NCBI GenBank assembly: GCA_036494545.1 | Contig: DASXOB010000022.1 | Span: 496,001-560,000, forward strand | Source of the DNA: JAICXG01 sp036494545 | Lineage (GTDB): Bacteria > Verrucomicrobiota > Verrucomicrobiia > Chthoniobacterales > UBA10450 | DNA length: 64,000 bases | Direction: 5' to 3' | Part shown: positions 52,542-60,708 of the stretch, piece after piece | How the letters are laid out: the number at the start of each line of letters is the position of its first letter | Position numbering within the stretch: the first letter of the stretch is position 1 | The notes under the pieces: generated by a model | The model's database searches: none | What the model was told of the DNA's origin: nothing | What the model saw: only the letters and a program-made list of their open reading frames with translations | Position numbers and translations under genes: made by a program

Positions 52542-52943
52542 TCAGGTTAGTGCGATCGCCTGGAAAGAACTGACGACATCATCCGGGCCACTCTCGGTGA
52601 AGAAGCACTCGTAAAAGCCGGGGCCGAGGTCCCAGTGATCGCCCTTGTAATATTCATCGCGATAAAATCGCCAGGTGCCGCTCACAACGATGAGGGAACT
52701 GACGCGATCGTTCCAAAAATCGCCGAGATAATGAAAGCTGAGGTTGGTTCGCGCGTATGCGCCTTTGAACCCAACGTGATCGTAAACGATCAGCTCCGGC
52801 AGGTGAAAGTTCCCCTCGACCGGTGTGCCGGCCTCGCCGGGATCAGCCGCACAGGCATGGTAACTGAGCGGCCCAACTTTCCATTTCGTGTCGATGATCG
52901 CGCCATTTTCTGGCGACAGGTCGGTTTTTGAAACGTGTCTCAT
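52542..52943 (-). CDS. Beta/gamma-crystallin-like calcium-binding protein
   Basis: 133 residues with no signal peptide. Residues about 45-133 look like a beta/gamma-crystallin domain with two Greek-key motifs: LIVYDHVGFKGAYARTNLSF and WRFYRDEYYKGDHWDLGPGFY. The double-clamp calcium-binding motifs are visible as NDRVSS and DDVVSS, matching (N/D)(N/D)xx(S/T)S. This fits a Ca-binding bacterial crystallin. Role unknown; often stress- or envelope-related. Confidence 0.78.
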   Translation of the reverse strand: MRHVSKTDLSPENGAIIDTKWKVGPLSYHACAADPGEAGTPVEGNFHLPELIVYDHVGFKGAYARTNLSFHYLGDFWNDRVSSLIVVSGTWRFYRDEYYKGDHWDLGPGFYECFFTESGPDDVVSSFQAIALT

Positions 52944-53025
52944 AAGCGTCGTTATTTAACTGAAGTTGATCAGGCATCGCCGCGGTTGTCGAGCGAGAGA
53001 TTCAAAGAAATTTGACCGATGAGAC

Positions 53026-54093
53026 CTAGATCGGGTGTTCTCGATTATCGGAACGCAGCCGAATGGTTTTGTTCTGCAAATCATGCGAAGCGCGAATGAA
53101 GCGTACGGTCTTGCTCTTGGCCCGCATGAGGACGGAATGTGTGATTGCGTGCGAACCCTGAGATTTCACTCCACGCAGAAGCGCGCTATCGCTAATCCCG
53201 GTGGCGCAAAAAATGATGTTCTTCCCGTTCGCCAGATCATCGGCAAAGAAAACGCGATTGAGATCTTCTTCGTAACCATCAGCGATCAGTTGAGCGCGCT
53301 CTTTCTCATCGCGCGGCCACATCCGACATTGCATTTCGCCGCCGAGACATTTGATGCCGGCTGCGGCGAGAACGGCCTCGGGCGCGCCACCGATGCCGAT
53401 ATAAAGATCGATCCCGCTTTCAGGGTAGGAAGGTGAAATAGCGGCCGCGATGTCGCCGTCGCCGATCATGCGCAGCGAGGCGCCGAGCCGCCGGATTTCC
53501 GCGACCAGCTCCTTGTGGCGCGGTCGGTCGAGCATCATCACAACCACGTCTTGAATTCGCTTGCCCAATGCGCGGGCGACGGTGATGAGCGTTTCCTCGA
53601 TCGGGCTTTCCAGCTTAAGAGTGTGTATCCCTGCTTTCTGCATGCTGCGGATGACTCCCGGCCCGTAAGCCAGCTTCATCATGTAGAAAGACGGAATGTC
53701 GCGCAGGGCGCACTTCACTCCTTTCTCTGGACTTGCGGCAGCGATGCAGGTGATCGAGTTCGGCATTCCCTTGGAGATGTTGGTCGTGCCGTCGATTGGA
53801 TCGAGCGCGATATCAAACTGCGGTGCCCCCGGCAGCCACATACCGAGTTGTTCACCTTTGAAAATCCCGGGTGCTTCGTCCTTGATCCCTTCGCCGATAA
53901 CTACTTCGCCGCAGATGTTCATGAGATCGAACATTCCGCGGAGAGCGTCGCATGCGGCGGCATCGGCTTTCTCTTTTTCGCCGCGCCCCATCCAGGGAAG
54001 TGAGCTGAGGGCCGCGGCTTCGGTTGCCCTCACGAAATCGAGTTCAATAATGCGTTCGATATCGTCGTAGTTTTGTTTTGGGATGCGCAGCAT
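53026..54093 (-). CDS. glpX: Class II fructose-1,6-bisphosphatase GlpX
   Basis: 355 residues. Gluconeogenic phosphatase: DFVRATEAAALSSLPWMGRGEKEKADAAA, the metal site GEGIKDEAP, DPIDGTTNISKGMPNSI, IGDGDIAAAI and GIGGAPEAVLAAA. Length is usual. It lies well apart from neighbours on the same strand. No unusual features. Confidence 0.94.
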   Translation of the reverse strand: MLRIPKQNYDDIERIIELDFVRATEAAALSSLPWMGRGEKEKADAAACDALRGMFDLMNICGEVVIGEGIKDEAPGIFKGEQLGMWLPGAPQFDIALDPIDGTTNISKGMPNSITCIAAASPEKGVKCALRDIPSFYMMKLAYGPGVIRSMQKAGIHTLKLESPIEETLITVARALGKRIQDVVVMMLDRPRHKELVAEIRRLGASLRMIGDGDIAAAISPSYPESGIDLYIGIGGAPEAVLAAAGIKCLGGEMQCRMWPRDEKERAQLIADGYEEDLNRVFFADDLANGKNIIFCATGISDSALLRGVKSQGSHAITHSVLMRAKSKTVRFIRASHDLQNKTIRLRSDNREHPI

Positions 54094-54239
54094 CGGGGGA
54101 TGTTCGCAAACGTCGCGGGCGGTGACAAGCGTGTTGCAGGAAAAGCGAGGCCGACCGGCGATTGTGATCCGCTTTCAGAACTGGGTGGAACCGCGCCGTC
54201 TTCAACAAACGCGATTCCCGCTGATCCGGCCTCTTTTTC

Positions 54240-56537
54240 TTAGCGTCCTTCCGCTGGCGGCTTCTCCTTTGCCGAAACCTCTTCGTTAGGCGCGACCTCG
54301 TATTCCGGCTTCGACGCGCCTTTGAGCCAGTGATCAAACCAGCCGAGAATATGCTGCAAGCGCTCAACTCGATGCCATGGCTCACCGGAGCGTGAAAGTT
54401 CGTGCGTTTCGCGGGGGAACCTCACCATCACTGTGGGAATCTTGCGGAACTTTAACGCGCGGAACATCTGCTCACCACCCGCATCCGGAGGAGTTCGAGT
54501 GTCTTCTTCGCCTAGCACAAGCATCAGGGGGGTCTTGACGTTGTTGATGTAGCTGATGGGCGAGCGGAGTTTGTAATCGCCCTCTTCATCTTTGAAAGGT
54601 GGCGTCTTGAACCAGTTCGGCTGGAAAAGGGTAAAGTCGGCGGTGTACCACCAGTTGGCCCAATCTGCGATATCGCGTTGCGCCACGGCCGCGGCAAAAC
54701 GATCGGTGTGTCCCACAACCCAGTCCGTGAGGAGACCACCGCCACTTCCCCCGGTTACGCCCAGCTTCTTGTCGTCGATTGCTCCACGCCTAACGACCTC
54801 GTCGACCGCCGCCATCAGGTCTTTGAAATCATCGCCCGGATATTTGTATTGGATGATGTTGCCGAAGCTCTGGCCGTAGCTCGTGCTTCCCCGCGGGTTG
54901 GGATAAAGCACGACGTAGCCCTTCGCAGCCATCCACTGGAATTCGTGCTCAAAAATGTAGCCGTAGGCCACATGCGGTCCGCCGTGAATGTCGAGAATGA
55001 GCGGATACTTCTTTGTTGGATCGAAGTTAGGCGGCTTTTGCACCCAAGTCTGAACACGCTTACCATCGAAGCTCTGATACCAAATCTCTTCGGGCTCGGT
55101 CAGATTCAGCTGGCCGAAGAGCTTGTCGTTCGAATGCGTGAGCTGCTGCGGCTTCGCACCGGGTTGTGCGACGAAAAATAGGTCGTTGATCCGCGTTGGC
55201 GTCGAAATGAGAAGGACAATTCTTTGTCCGTCGGCGGAAGCGGAAAAACGCGTGACGGCGTGATCGCCGTCCGTGAGATCGGTCTCGCTGCCGTTCTGTG
55301 CGTCGAAAGCAGCCAACTGCGTGCGGCCTTCTTTCGCATAGATCTCCAGGATGGTTTTTCCATCTGCCGACCAAATCGGTTCATTCCGTCCAATTGCGCG
55401 TGGTGCGGCGTTATCACCGAAAACGCTGTCTCCCGCGTCGCAATCAAAGCCAGTCGTTAGGTTAACGGGTTTGGAGTCGGACGTGAGATCGATGGTCCAT
55501 AGATCGGGCTGGGTGTAGGAGTTGACCGGTTCGCTCACAGCGGCAATGAAGGCAGCACGTTTTCCATCCCGGCTGAGTGACAGACCGCGAGTCTGCATGG
55601 GAATGGTAGTGAGTAATTTTGCGGGACCTCCCTTTGGCGAAATGACATAGAGCTCAGTTTTCGGCAGCTGGTAGTACGGCTCGTCCACATGCCAGGAGGT
55701 GAAGTAAATCTGTGCGCCGTCCGGCGACCAGGCGGCGTTACCTTCATCGAAGCGGCCGTTGGTGAGCTGACGCGGCTCGCCCTTTTCATCCGCACTGTGT
55801 GGTACATCCACGATCCAGAGATGTTGCGGACGCTTGAAGTCGAGATAACCCTCCTCGTCTCCCCGATAAACCGCGTGGGTAATGACGTGTACGTCGCTCT
55901 CGTGCTTCTCCTCGGCCGCTTGTTCTGCCTTGGTTTTCTTTTCGTTAGGTGATTTTTCCTTCGTCGACGGGGAGGGCGAGTTTTCCGCCATGAGCGCCTT
56001 CTTCAGCTCCTCTTCCCTTTCTTCCTTGCGCCGCTGCTTGGCCAGGTCGTCCGGATTTGAGCTGCTCGTGAAGACGATCGACTTTCCATCCGGTGACCAA
56101 TTCGGATTGCCCGCGCCTTTCGGCAAATCGGTAAAAATAAAGGCGTCGCCGCCGCTCATCGCGAGGAGATAAAGCTGCGGCGGCTCTTTCTTTCCTTCCT
56201 TTTCGCTCGCGCGGGTGAATACCAGCCATTTGCCATCGGGCGACCAGCGCGGAGTGGAATCGTGTGGGCCATTCGTGAGTTGCCGCGCGGGTTCGTCAGG
56301 TCCAATCGGCACAACCCAGACGGCAGTGTCATACCCATCCTTTTTTTCGTTTACTGTCACCCGCACGTATGCAACGCGGGAACCATCGGGCGATATCTGG
56401 GGATCGCCGAGCCATACAAAATCGAAGAGATCTTTTTCAGTGATGTTGCGTTTCGGCGGTGTGGCGGCCTGGGCGGAGAAGAGACTCGTCAGACCAAGAA
56501 GAGCGAAAAACGAAAGACGCAGGAGATGGCTAGGCAT
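54240..56537 (-). CDS. Secreted S9-family prolyl oligopeptidase/acylaminoacyl peptidase
   Basis: 765 residues. Signal peptide (LLRLSFFALLGLTSLFSAQA). A WD40-like beta-propeller with PD40 repeats (ISPDGSRVAYVR, WSPDGKWLVFTR, WSPDGKSIVFTS, WSPDGAQIYFTS) precedes the alpha/beta-hydrolase domain: GVTGGSGGGLLTDWVVG with the Ser nucleophile, EDTRTPPDAGGEQM with the Asp and RETHELSRSGEP with the His. It digests oligopeptides in the periplasm. A Lys/Glu-rich insertion (EEREEELKKALMAENSPSPSTKE) lies at residues about 170-215. Four octamer copies (54283, 54789, 55454, 55942). Confidence 0.92.
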   Translation of the reverse strand: MPSHLLRLSFFALLGLTSLFSAQAATPPKRNITEKDLFDFVWLGDPQISPDGSRVAYVRVTVNEKKDGYDTAVWVVPIGPDEPARQLTNGPHDSTPRWSPDGKWLVFTRASEKEGKKEPPQLYLLAMSGGDAFIFTDLPKGAGNPNWSPDGKSIVFTSSSNPDDLAKQRRKEEREEELKKALMAENSPSPSTKEKSPNEKKTKAEQAAEEKHESDVHVITHAVYRGDEEGYLDFKRPQHLWIVDVPHSADEKGEPRQLTNGRFDEGNAAWSPDGAQIYFTSWHVDEPYYQLPKTELYVISPKGGPAKLLTTIPMQTRGLSLSRDGKRAAFIAAVSEPVNSYTQPDLWTIDLTSDSKPVNLTTGFDCDAGDSVFGDNAAPRAIGRNEPIWSADGKTILEIYAKEGRTQLAAFDAQNGSETDLTDGDHAVTRFSASADGQRIVLLISTPTRINDLFFVAQPGAKPQQLTHSNDKLFGQLNLTEPEEIWYQSFDGKRVQTWVQKPPNFDPTKKYPLILDIHGGPHVAYGYIFEHEFQWMAAKGYVVLYPNPRGSTSYGQSFGNIIQYKYPGDDFKDLMAAVDEVVRRGAIDDKKLGVTGGSGGGLLTDWVVGHTDRFAAAVAQRDIADWANWWYTADFTLFQPNWFKTPPFKDEEGDYKLRSPISYINNVKTPLMLVLGEEDTRTPPDAGGEQMFRALKFRKIPTVMVRFPRETHELSRSGEPWHRVERLQHILGWFDHWLKGASKPEYEVAPNEEVSAKEKPPAEGR

Positions 56538-56573
56538 GGACTGACGCTTTATTGTTCGAACGGCAGCCCACGC

Positions 56574-56993
56574 TCAGAGATCGCGTAGGGCGCGCTCGGC
56601 TTTTTCGACGTTTGACGGGCGCAATATCATAAGGCCATCCCGCGATTTCGGGCTCGAAGCAAGATAGGTATACTCTATGTTGATTCCCGCCCTTGCGAGA
56701 CGCTCGGCGATAGCTCCAAGCGTACCCGGCTCATTATTGCTCTCGATCATCAAAACATCGTTCTCTAACGCGAGAACACCCCGCTCGCCCAAGATCATGA
56801 GAGCTTTAGTCGGATCGCTCACCACCATTCGCACGACGGCGTGATCGATCGTGTCTGAAGTCGCGAGGGCATGAATGTTAATTTTTTCTGCCGCCAACTC
56901 AGTACAGACCCGAGAGAGAGCGCCCGGTCGGTTACCAAGGAAGACTGAAAGTTGCGTAGCCGTCTCAACCAACACTGGCGAAGTCATCATCAC
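56574..56993 (-). CDS. Tandem ACT-domain protein
   Basis: 139 residues with two ACT domains: QLSVFLGNRPGALSRVCTELAAEKINIHAL and IESNNEPGTLGAIAERLARAGINIEYTYL. Such stand-alone proteins bind amino acids and regulate metabolism; ligand unknown. It lies 36 bases upstream of the S9 peptidase gene, on the same strand, probably the same transcript. Confidence 0.82.
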   Translation of the reverse strand: MMMTSPVLVETATQLSVFLGNRPGALSRVCTELAAEKINIHALATSDTIDHAVVRMVVSDPTKALMILGERGVLALENDVLMIESNNEPGTLGAIAERLARAGINIEYTYLASSPKSRDGLMILRPSNVEKAERALRDL

Positions 56994-57303
56994 TCATATC
57001 ATGTGTCGTCCGTTCGACGCTGACAATGAACAATTCGTCCATCTCTTTGAAAGTACGGAGGCCGGCGTCGCAAATATGCTCAAGGCGGTCACGAGCACGG
57101 GAACCGGTACGAGTTTAATCTGAGAAATTTAAAACAGCCCATCTGGGAGCCTTCAGATACGAAATCGAGAGCGCAGAACTAGTGGATTAGGACAAGATAA
57201 AATAATTATAGACAATCGACTTCAGAATGATCATTATCGCGGTTGCTCAAAAATATAGGGGCAATCAGCAACACCAACAATACAACTCACTAAATAATAG
57301 ATT
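56994..57303. other. AT-rich intergenic region upstream of the propeller protein
   Basis: 310 bases. The part from about 57121 to 57303 is markedly AT-rich compared with the rest of the window, with runs such as AAAATAATTATA. It lies between divergent genes and should hold promoters for both. I cannot assign -35/-10 boxes. No octamer copy is found here or in the next gene. Confidence 0.55.
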
Positions 57304-59154
57304 ATGTTTTGTAATAATCGCCGCATCGCTGCAGTTCGCGCAACTAAACTGTTGACAGCCGCGCTGCTAACTATGGCAGCCCAATTCACGTTCACGCCAG
57401 GCTCGCAAGCGGACCCCGGCGATCTCTACGTGACGGATTTGTCCTCCGGTTCCGTCATTAAGTACGCCCCGGACGGAAGCTCCATTGTGTATGCAACCGG
57501 GCTCACTAGCCCTCAGGGTATCGCACTCGACCAGGCTAAGAACGTTTTTGTGGCGGATGCTGGCAGCGGAGAAAATGGCGATGGCGAGATCGTCAAATAC
57601 GATCATGCCGACAAGACGAAGAGCGTCGTCCTTGACGGACTGAACAACCCGGTCGGTCTGGCGTTGGATGGTAACGATCTTCTCGTCTCGGACAACAATC
57701 TTGGCCGCGTTATTCGCGTGCCAATTGGTTTTAATTTTGATAACCCCTCGCTTTTCCGGATCCTCGATAACCCTCTCGGCATCGCCTCTCACTCTTTTCC
57801 ACCGAAGGGCACCGATTCTGAATTTAATCGTTTCATCGCGACCGGTGCTTCGGTCATTAAAGTCAACCCCGACGGAACCACCACCGACATTGATCCTGGC
57901 GACAACAGCCGTGGCGTCGCGGTCACAAGCATCACAATTAGCGGGACGGCGGTCGAGGCGATCTTTGTCACGACAGACGACGGAAATATTGACCTCATTC
58001 TGAACGAGACGAAGCTTCTTCGTCCACTCGTCACCGGACTGGAAGATCCTGTCGGGATGGACTTTCGCCCCTCTCGTTTCAATGGTGACACCGAAGATGT
58101 TGGCGACCTTTACGTGGCGGACCGCGGCGCTGGCGAGATTCTCAAGATAGAACCAGGAGCCGATCCCCAAGTGTTTGCTTCTGGAGGCGAGCCTAACTAC
58201 ATGGTTTTCGAGACTAACGCCACGCCCCCTCCTACTCCTACTCCTTCGCCGACAATTAGTCCTACCCCCACTCCAACACCTACTCCCAGCCCGGTTCCTG
58301 TCGGTAAGGCATTGAATATCTCTACCCGAGTGGATGTGGAGACCGGCGATGACGTTGCGATTGCTGGCTTCATTATTACCGGCGGAACGACTCCTAAAAC
58401 GGTAGCTATTCGCGGCATTGGTCCGTCACTCGGAGCCTCAGGCGTCGCCAACACCCTGTCCGATCCCGTCCTCGAGCTTCACATGCCTGATGGCACTGTG
58501 GTGACTAACGACAATTGGAAGGATAACTCCGCAACCGATCAGGGAATTATTGTGGCCGCTGGATTAAATCTGTCGGGGACCTCGACCATTAGCGACAGTG
58601 AGTCGATTGTCATCGCCACTCTACCGCCGCGCGATGACTCCGACCCAGGTAGCGGCCAGTATACCGCAGTCATGCGGGGCGCGAACGGAGCGACTGGCGT
58701 CGGCTTGGTGGAAGTCTACGACCTGGACGATCCAAGCGTTGTCGCCGAGCTGGCTAACATCAGCACGCGTGGAATTGTCGGCACAGCGGACAACGTCTTG
58801 ATCGGTGGTCTCATTGTCGGCCCGGACAACAGCCTTAATACTTCCGTGATCGTACGAGCCATTGGGCCATCGCTGGCCAATGTCACTCAGCCGGTGGCGG
58901 ATTCTCTAAGCGATCCTTTCGTCGACTTGCACAACGGCAATGGCGACGTCATCACTTCGAACGATAACTGGCAGGATGGAGAAAATGCCGATCTAATCAT
59001 GGCTGACAAACTCGCGCCAACCGATAGCGCCGAGGGTGCGATCTTTGCCAACCTCATTCCCGGCCTCTACACCGCGATCGTTATGGGGAACAACGCCGGG
59101 GTCGGAGTTGCCTTGGTGGAAATCTACCACGTGCCCACGCCCGCCGCGAAGTAG
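57304..59154 (+). CDS. Secreted NHL-like beta-propeller protein with Pro/Thr linker and two C-terminal repeat domains
   Basis: 616 residues. Signal peptide (LLTAALLTMAAQFTFTPGSQA), a propeller-like part (about residues 35-300: DLYVTDLSSGSVIKYAPDGS, GIALDQAKNVFVAD, GLALDGNDLLVSDN), a linker of Pro-Thr pairs (about 303-335), then two homologous C-terminal domains of about 130 residues. Each has LNISTR or ANISTR, AIRGIGPSLGA or VRAIGPSLAN, ND NWK/NWQD and GVGLVEVYD or GVALVEIYH. I know this domain as common in exported proteins of soil Verrucomicrobiota; its function is unknown. The gene contains no copy of the octamer in 1.85 kb. Confidence 0.75.
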   Translation: MFCNNRRIAAVRATKLLTAALLTMAAQFTFTPGSQADPGDLYVTDLSSGSVIKYAPDGSSIVYATGLTSPQGIALDQAKNVFVADAGSGENGDGEIVKYDHADKTKSVVLDGLNNPVGLALDGNDLLVSDNNLGRVIRVPIGFNFDNPSLFRILDNPLGIASHSFPPKGTDSEFNRFIATGASVIKVNPDGTTTDIDPGDNSRGVAVTSITISGTAVEAIFVTTDDGNIDLILNETKLLRPLVTGLEDPVGMDFRPSRFNGDTEDVGDLYVADRGAGEILKIEPGADPQVFASGGEPNYMVFETNATPPPTPTPSPTISPTPTPTPTPSPVPVGKALNISTRVDVETGDDVAIAGFIITGGTTPKTVAIRGIGPSLGASGVANTLSDPVLELHMPDGTVVTNDNWKDNSATDQGIIVAAGLNLSGTSTISDSESIVIATLPPRDDSDPGSGQYTAVMRGANGATGVGLVEVYDLDDPSVVAELANISTRGIVGTADNVLIGGLIVGPDNSLNTSVIVRAIGPSLANVTQPVADSLSDPFVDLHNGNGDVITSNDNWQDGENADLIMADKLAPTDSAEGAIFANLIPGLYTAIVMGNNAGVGVALVEIYHVPTPAAK

Positions 59155-59184
59155 GCGACCGTCCACCGTATCATAATTCGATAA

Positions 59185-59226
59185 GAGCGGGCGCTGCTGA
59201 CTCCGGCGGCGCCCGCTCCGTTTCGT
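59185..59226 (+). terminator. Intrinsic terminator after the propeller-protein gene
   Basis: Arms GAGCGGGCGC (59185-59194) and GCGCCCGCTC (59209-59218) pair perfectly over 10 bases, followed by a short T-containing tail (CGTTTCGTT). It starts 30 bases after the stop codon. A motif copy (59223-59230) overlaps the tail, linking a real terminator with the octamer. Confidence 0.75.
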
Positions 59227-59268
59227 TAGGCACTGGTCAGGAAAGCAGTGAAGTTGAGAGCTTCGCTC

Positions 59269-60240
59269 CTAGAGCAGCTTCAATTTTGTCAAATCCTGGG
59301 AATCCACCATTCCAACCGGCACGCCGCGGTCGTCTACCACCACGAGGTCGTCGATGCGGTGACGCTCGAGAAGGTTTAGAACTTCCACTGCCAGTTTATC
59401 TTTATGTACGACAACTGGGTTAAGCGTCATGAGATCCGCCACGAAGCGCTCGCCGACGCGCGAATCTGTCTGAAAGTACCGAACAAAGTCGCCGTGGGTG
59501 AAGATTCCGAGCAATTGTTCATCCTCTCCGGCCACCACAGCCGCACCTGCGCGAACGGCGGTCATCGCCTCGAGTACGGTGCGGACGGTCGCGTTTGGCC
59601 TAACAACTGCGAGCGCGCTTCGCGGTCGCATCACTTGGTGGACCCGCAAAAGCAAGCTGCGTCCCAGTTTTCCTCCAGGATGAAATTTCGCGAAGTCCTC
59701 CTTTTGAAAACCGCGCGCTTCCAGTAGAACCATGGCAAGCGCGTCGCCCAGGGCGAGCATCACAGTCGTGCTCGATGTCGGGGCGAGATTTAACGGACAC
59801 GCCTCCTGCTCAACATTGATGTCGAGAAAAATGTCGCAGTTCTGCGCGAGCGTCGATTCGGGATCGCCTCCCATTGCGATCACGCCCACCTGAAAACGCG
59901 CGATGGCCGGCAGCACCCGCAACATTTCTTCCGTCTCGCCGCTGTAACTGAGGGCGAGAACAACGTCGCCGTCCGCGATCACTCCGAGGTCACCGTGCAG
60001 AGCGTTGAGCGAATTCAGCACAACTGCTGGCGAACCGGTACTGGTGAGCGTGGCGGCAATCTTCTCGCCGACGTGGCCGGACTTGCCGACACCTAAAACA
60101 ATAACTTTCCCTCGCGCCTCGACGGTTTCTTTGATTAAGTTAACCGCGCGAATAAAATTTTCGCCCAAGCGATTGCGTAACCGTTGCAGCTCAGAAATTT
60201 CTAAATCGAGTACACGTGCGGCCTTTTCAATGTAATCCAT
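59269..60240 (-). CDS. kdsD: KpsF/KdsD arabinose-5-phosphate isomerase
   Basis: 323 residues. N-terminal SIS domain (residues about 30-190: VIVLGVGKSGHVGEKIAATLTSTG, LALSYSGETEEMLRVLPAI, MLALGDALAMVLLEARGF) and two CBS domains (about 205-323: HQVMRPRSALAVVRPNATVRTVLEAM, DLMTLNPVVVHKDKLAVEVL). Makes arabinose 5-phosphate for the KDO sugar of lipopolysaccharide. This indicates an LPS-bearing outer membrane. It is convergent with the propeller gene and divergent from the next small gene. Confidence 0.93.
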   Translation of the reverse strand: MDYIEKAARVLDLEISELQRLRNRLGENFIRAVNLIKETVEARGKVIVLGVGKSGHVGEKIAATLTSTGSPAVVLNSLNALHGDLGVIADGDVVLALSYSGETEEMLRVLPAIARFQVGVIAMGGDPESTLAQNCDIFLDINVEQEACPLNLAPTSSTTVMLALGDALAMVLLEARGFQKEDFAKFHPGGKLGRSLLLRVHQVMRPRSALAVVRPNATVRTVLEAMTAVRAGAAVVAGEDEQLLGIFTHGDFVRYFQTDSRVGERFVADLMTLNPVVVHKDKLAVEVLNLLERHRIDDLVVVDDRGVPVGMVDSQDLTKLKLL

Positions 60241-60308
60241 CGAACTATAATTGTGGGGTGAAGCCAGAGCGCGAGCAAGCGGCCTTGGCCGAGCCGGGGG
60301 AGAAAACT

Positions 60309-60638
60309 ATGAAAAAAATATTTCTCAGCATTCTGTTGGCTGGCGCGACCAGCACGGCCTTCGCACAAGGTCAGGGGGAAATAACAACCACGACAACGAC
60401 TACTGCCACCACCAGCAGTCAGGTGCAAACGCAACAACCAAAGCCACGTCCGCCACAAGCAGCGCCACTCGTTCCGACGGAAGGGGTGGTGCAAACGGTT
60501 ATTCGAAACGGCCATCCTGTGCAGCTCTTGAATCCAGCAGCACCGGCTCGCTACGGAAGTGGCCACGAACACGTGGCACACGATCCGCAAGATCCCGGCA
60601 AACCCAAAGGGATCGTTCTGTTCGCCTGGTCATTTTAG
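60309..60638 (+). CDS. Small secreted protein with Thr-rich region, unknown
   Basis: 109 residues from ATG 60309, preceded by GGGGGAG nine bases upstream; the frame is open 31 codons further but a clear signal peptide (MKKIFLSILLAGATSTAFA) starts here. The mature part has a run of Thr (TTTTTTTATT), Gln/Pro-rich segments, then VQTVIRNGHPVQLLNPAAP and HEHVAHDPQDPGKPKG. I do not recognise a family. It ends GIVLFAWSF, beta-like. Confidence 0.7.
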   Translation: MKKIFLSILLAGATSTAFAQGQGEITTTTTTTATTSSQVQTQQPKPRPPQAAPLVPTEGVVQTVIRNGHPVQLLNPAAPARYGSGHEHVAHDPQDPGKPKGIVLFAWSF

Positions 60639-60649
60639 TTGTGCGGCCA

Positions 60650-60668
60650 CTCGCTGACGAGCGATTTT
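60650..60668 (+). terminator. Weak hairpin after the small secreted protein
   Basis: TCGCT and AGCGA pair around a four-base loop, followed by four T. The stem is short, so terminator activity is uncertain, but the position 12 bases past the stop codon fits. Confidence 0.35.
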
Positions 60669-60708
60669 GAGCGGTTGAAGCGCTGCCTTTGGCGTTGCAC
60701 GGTGGGGC

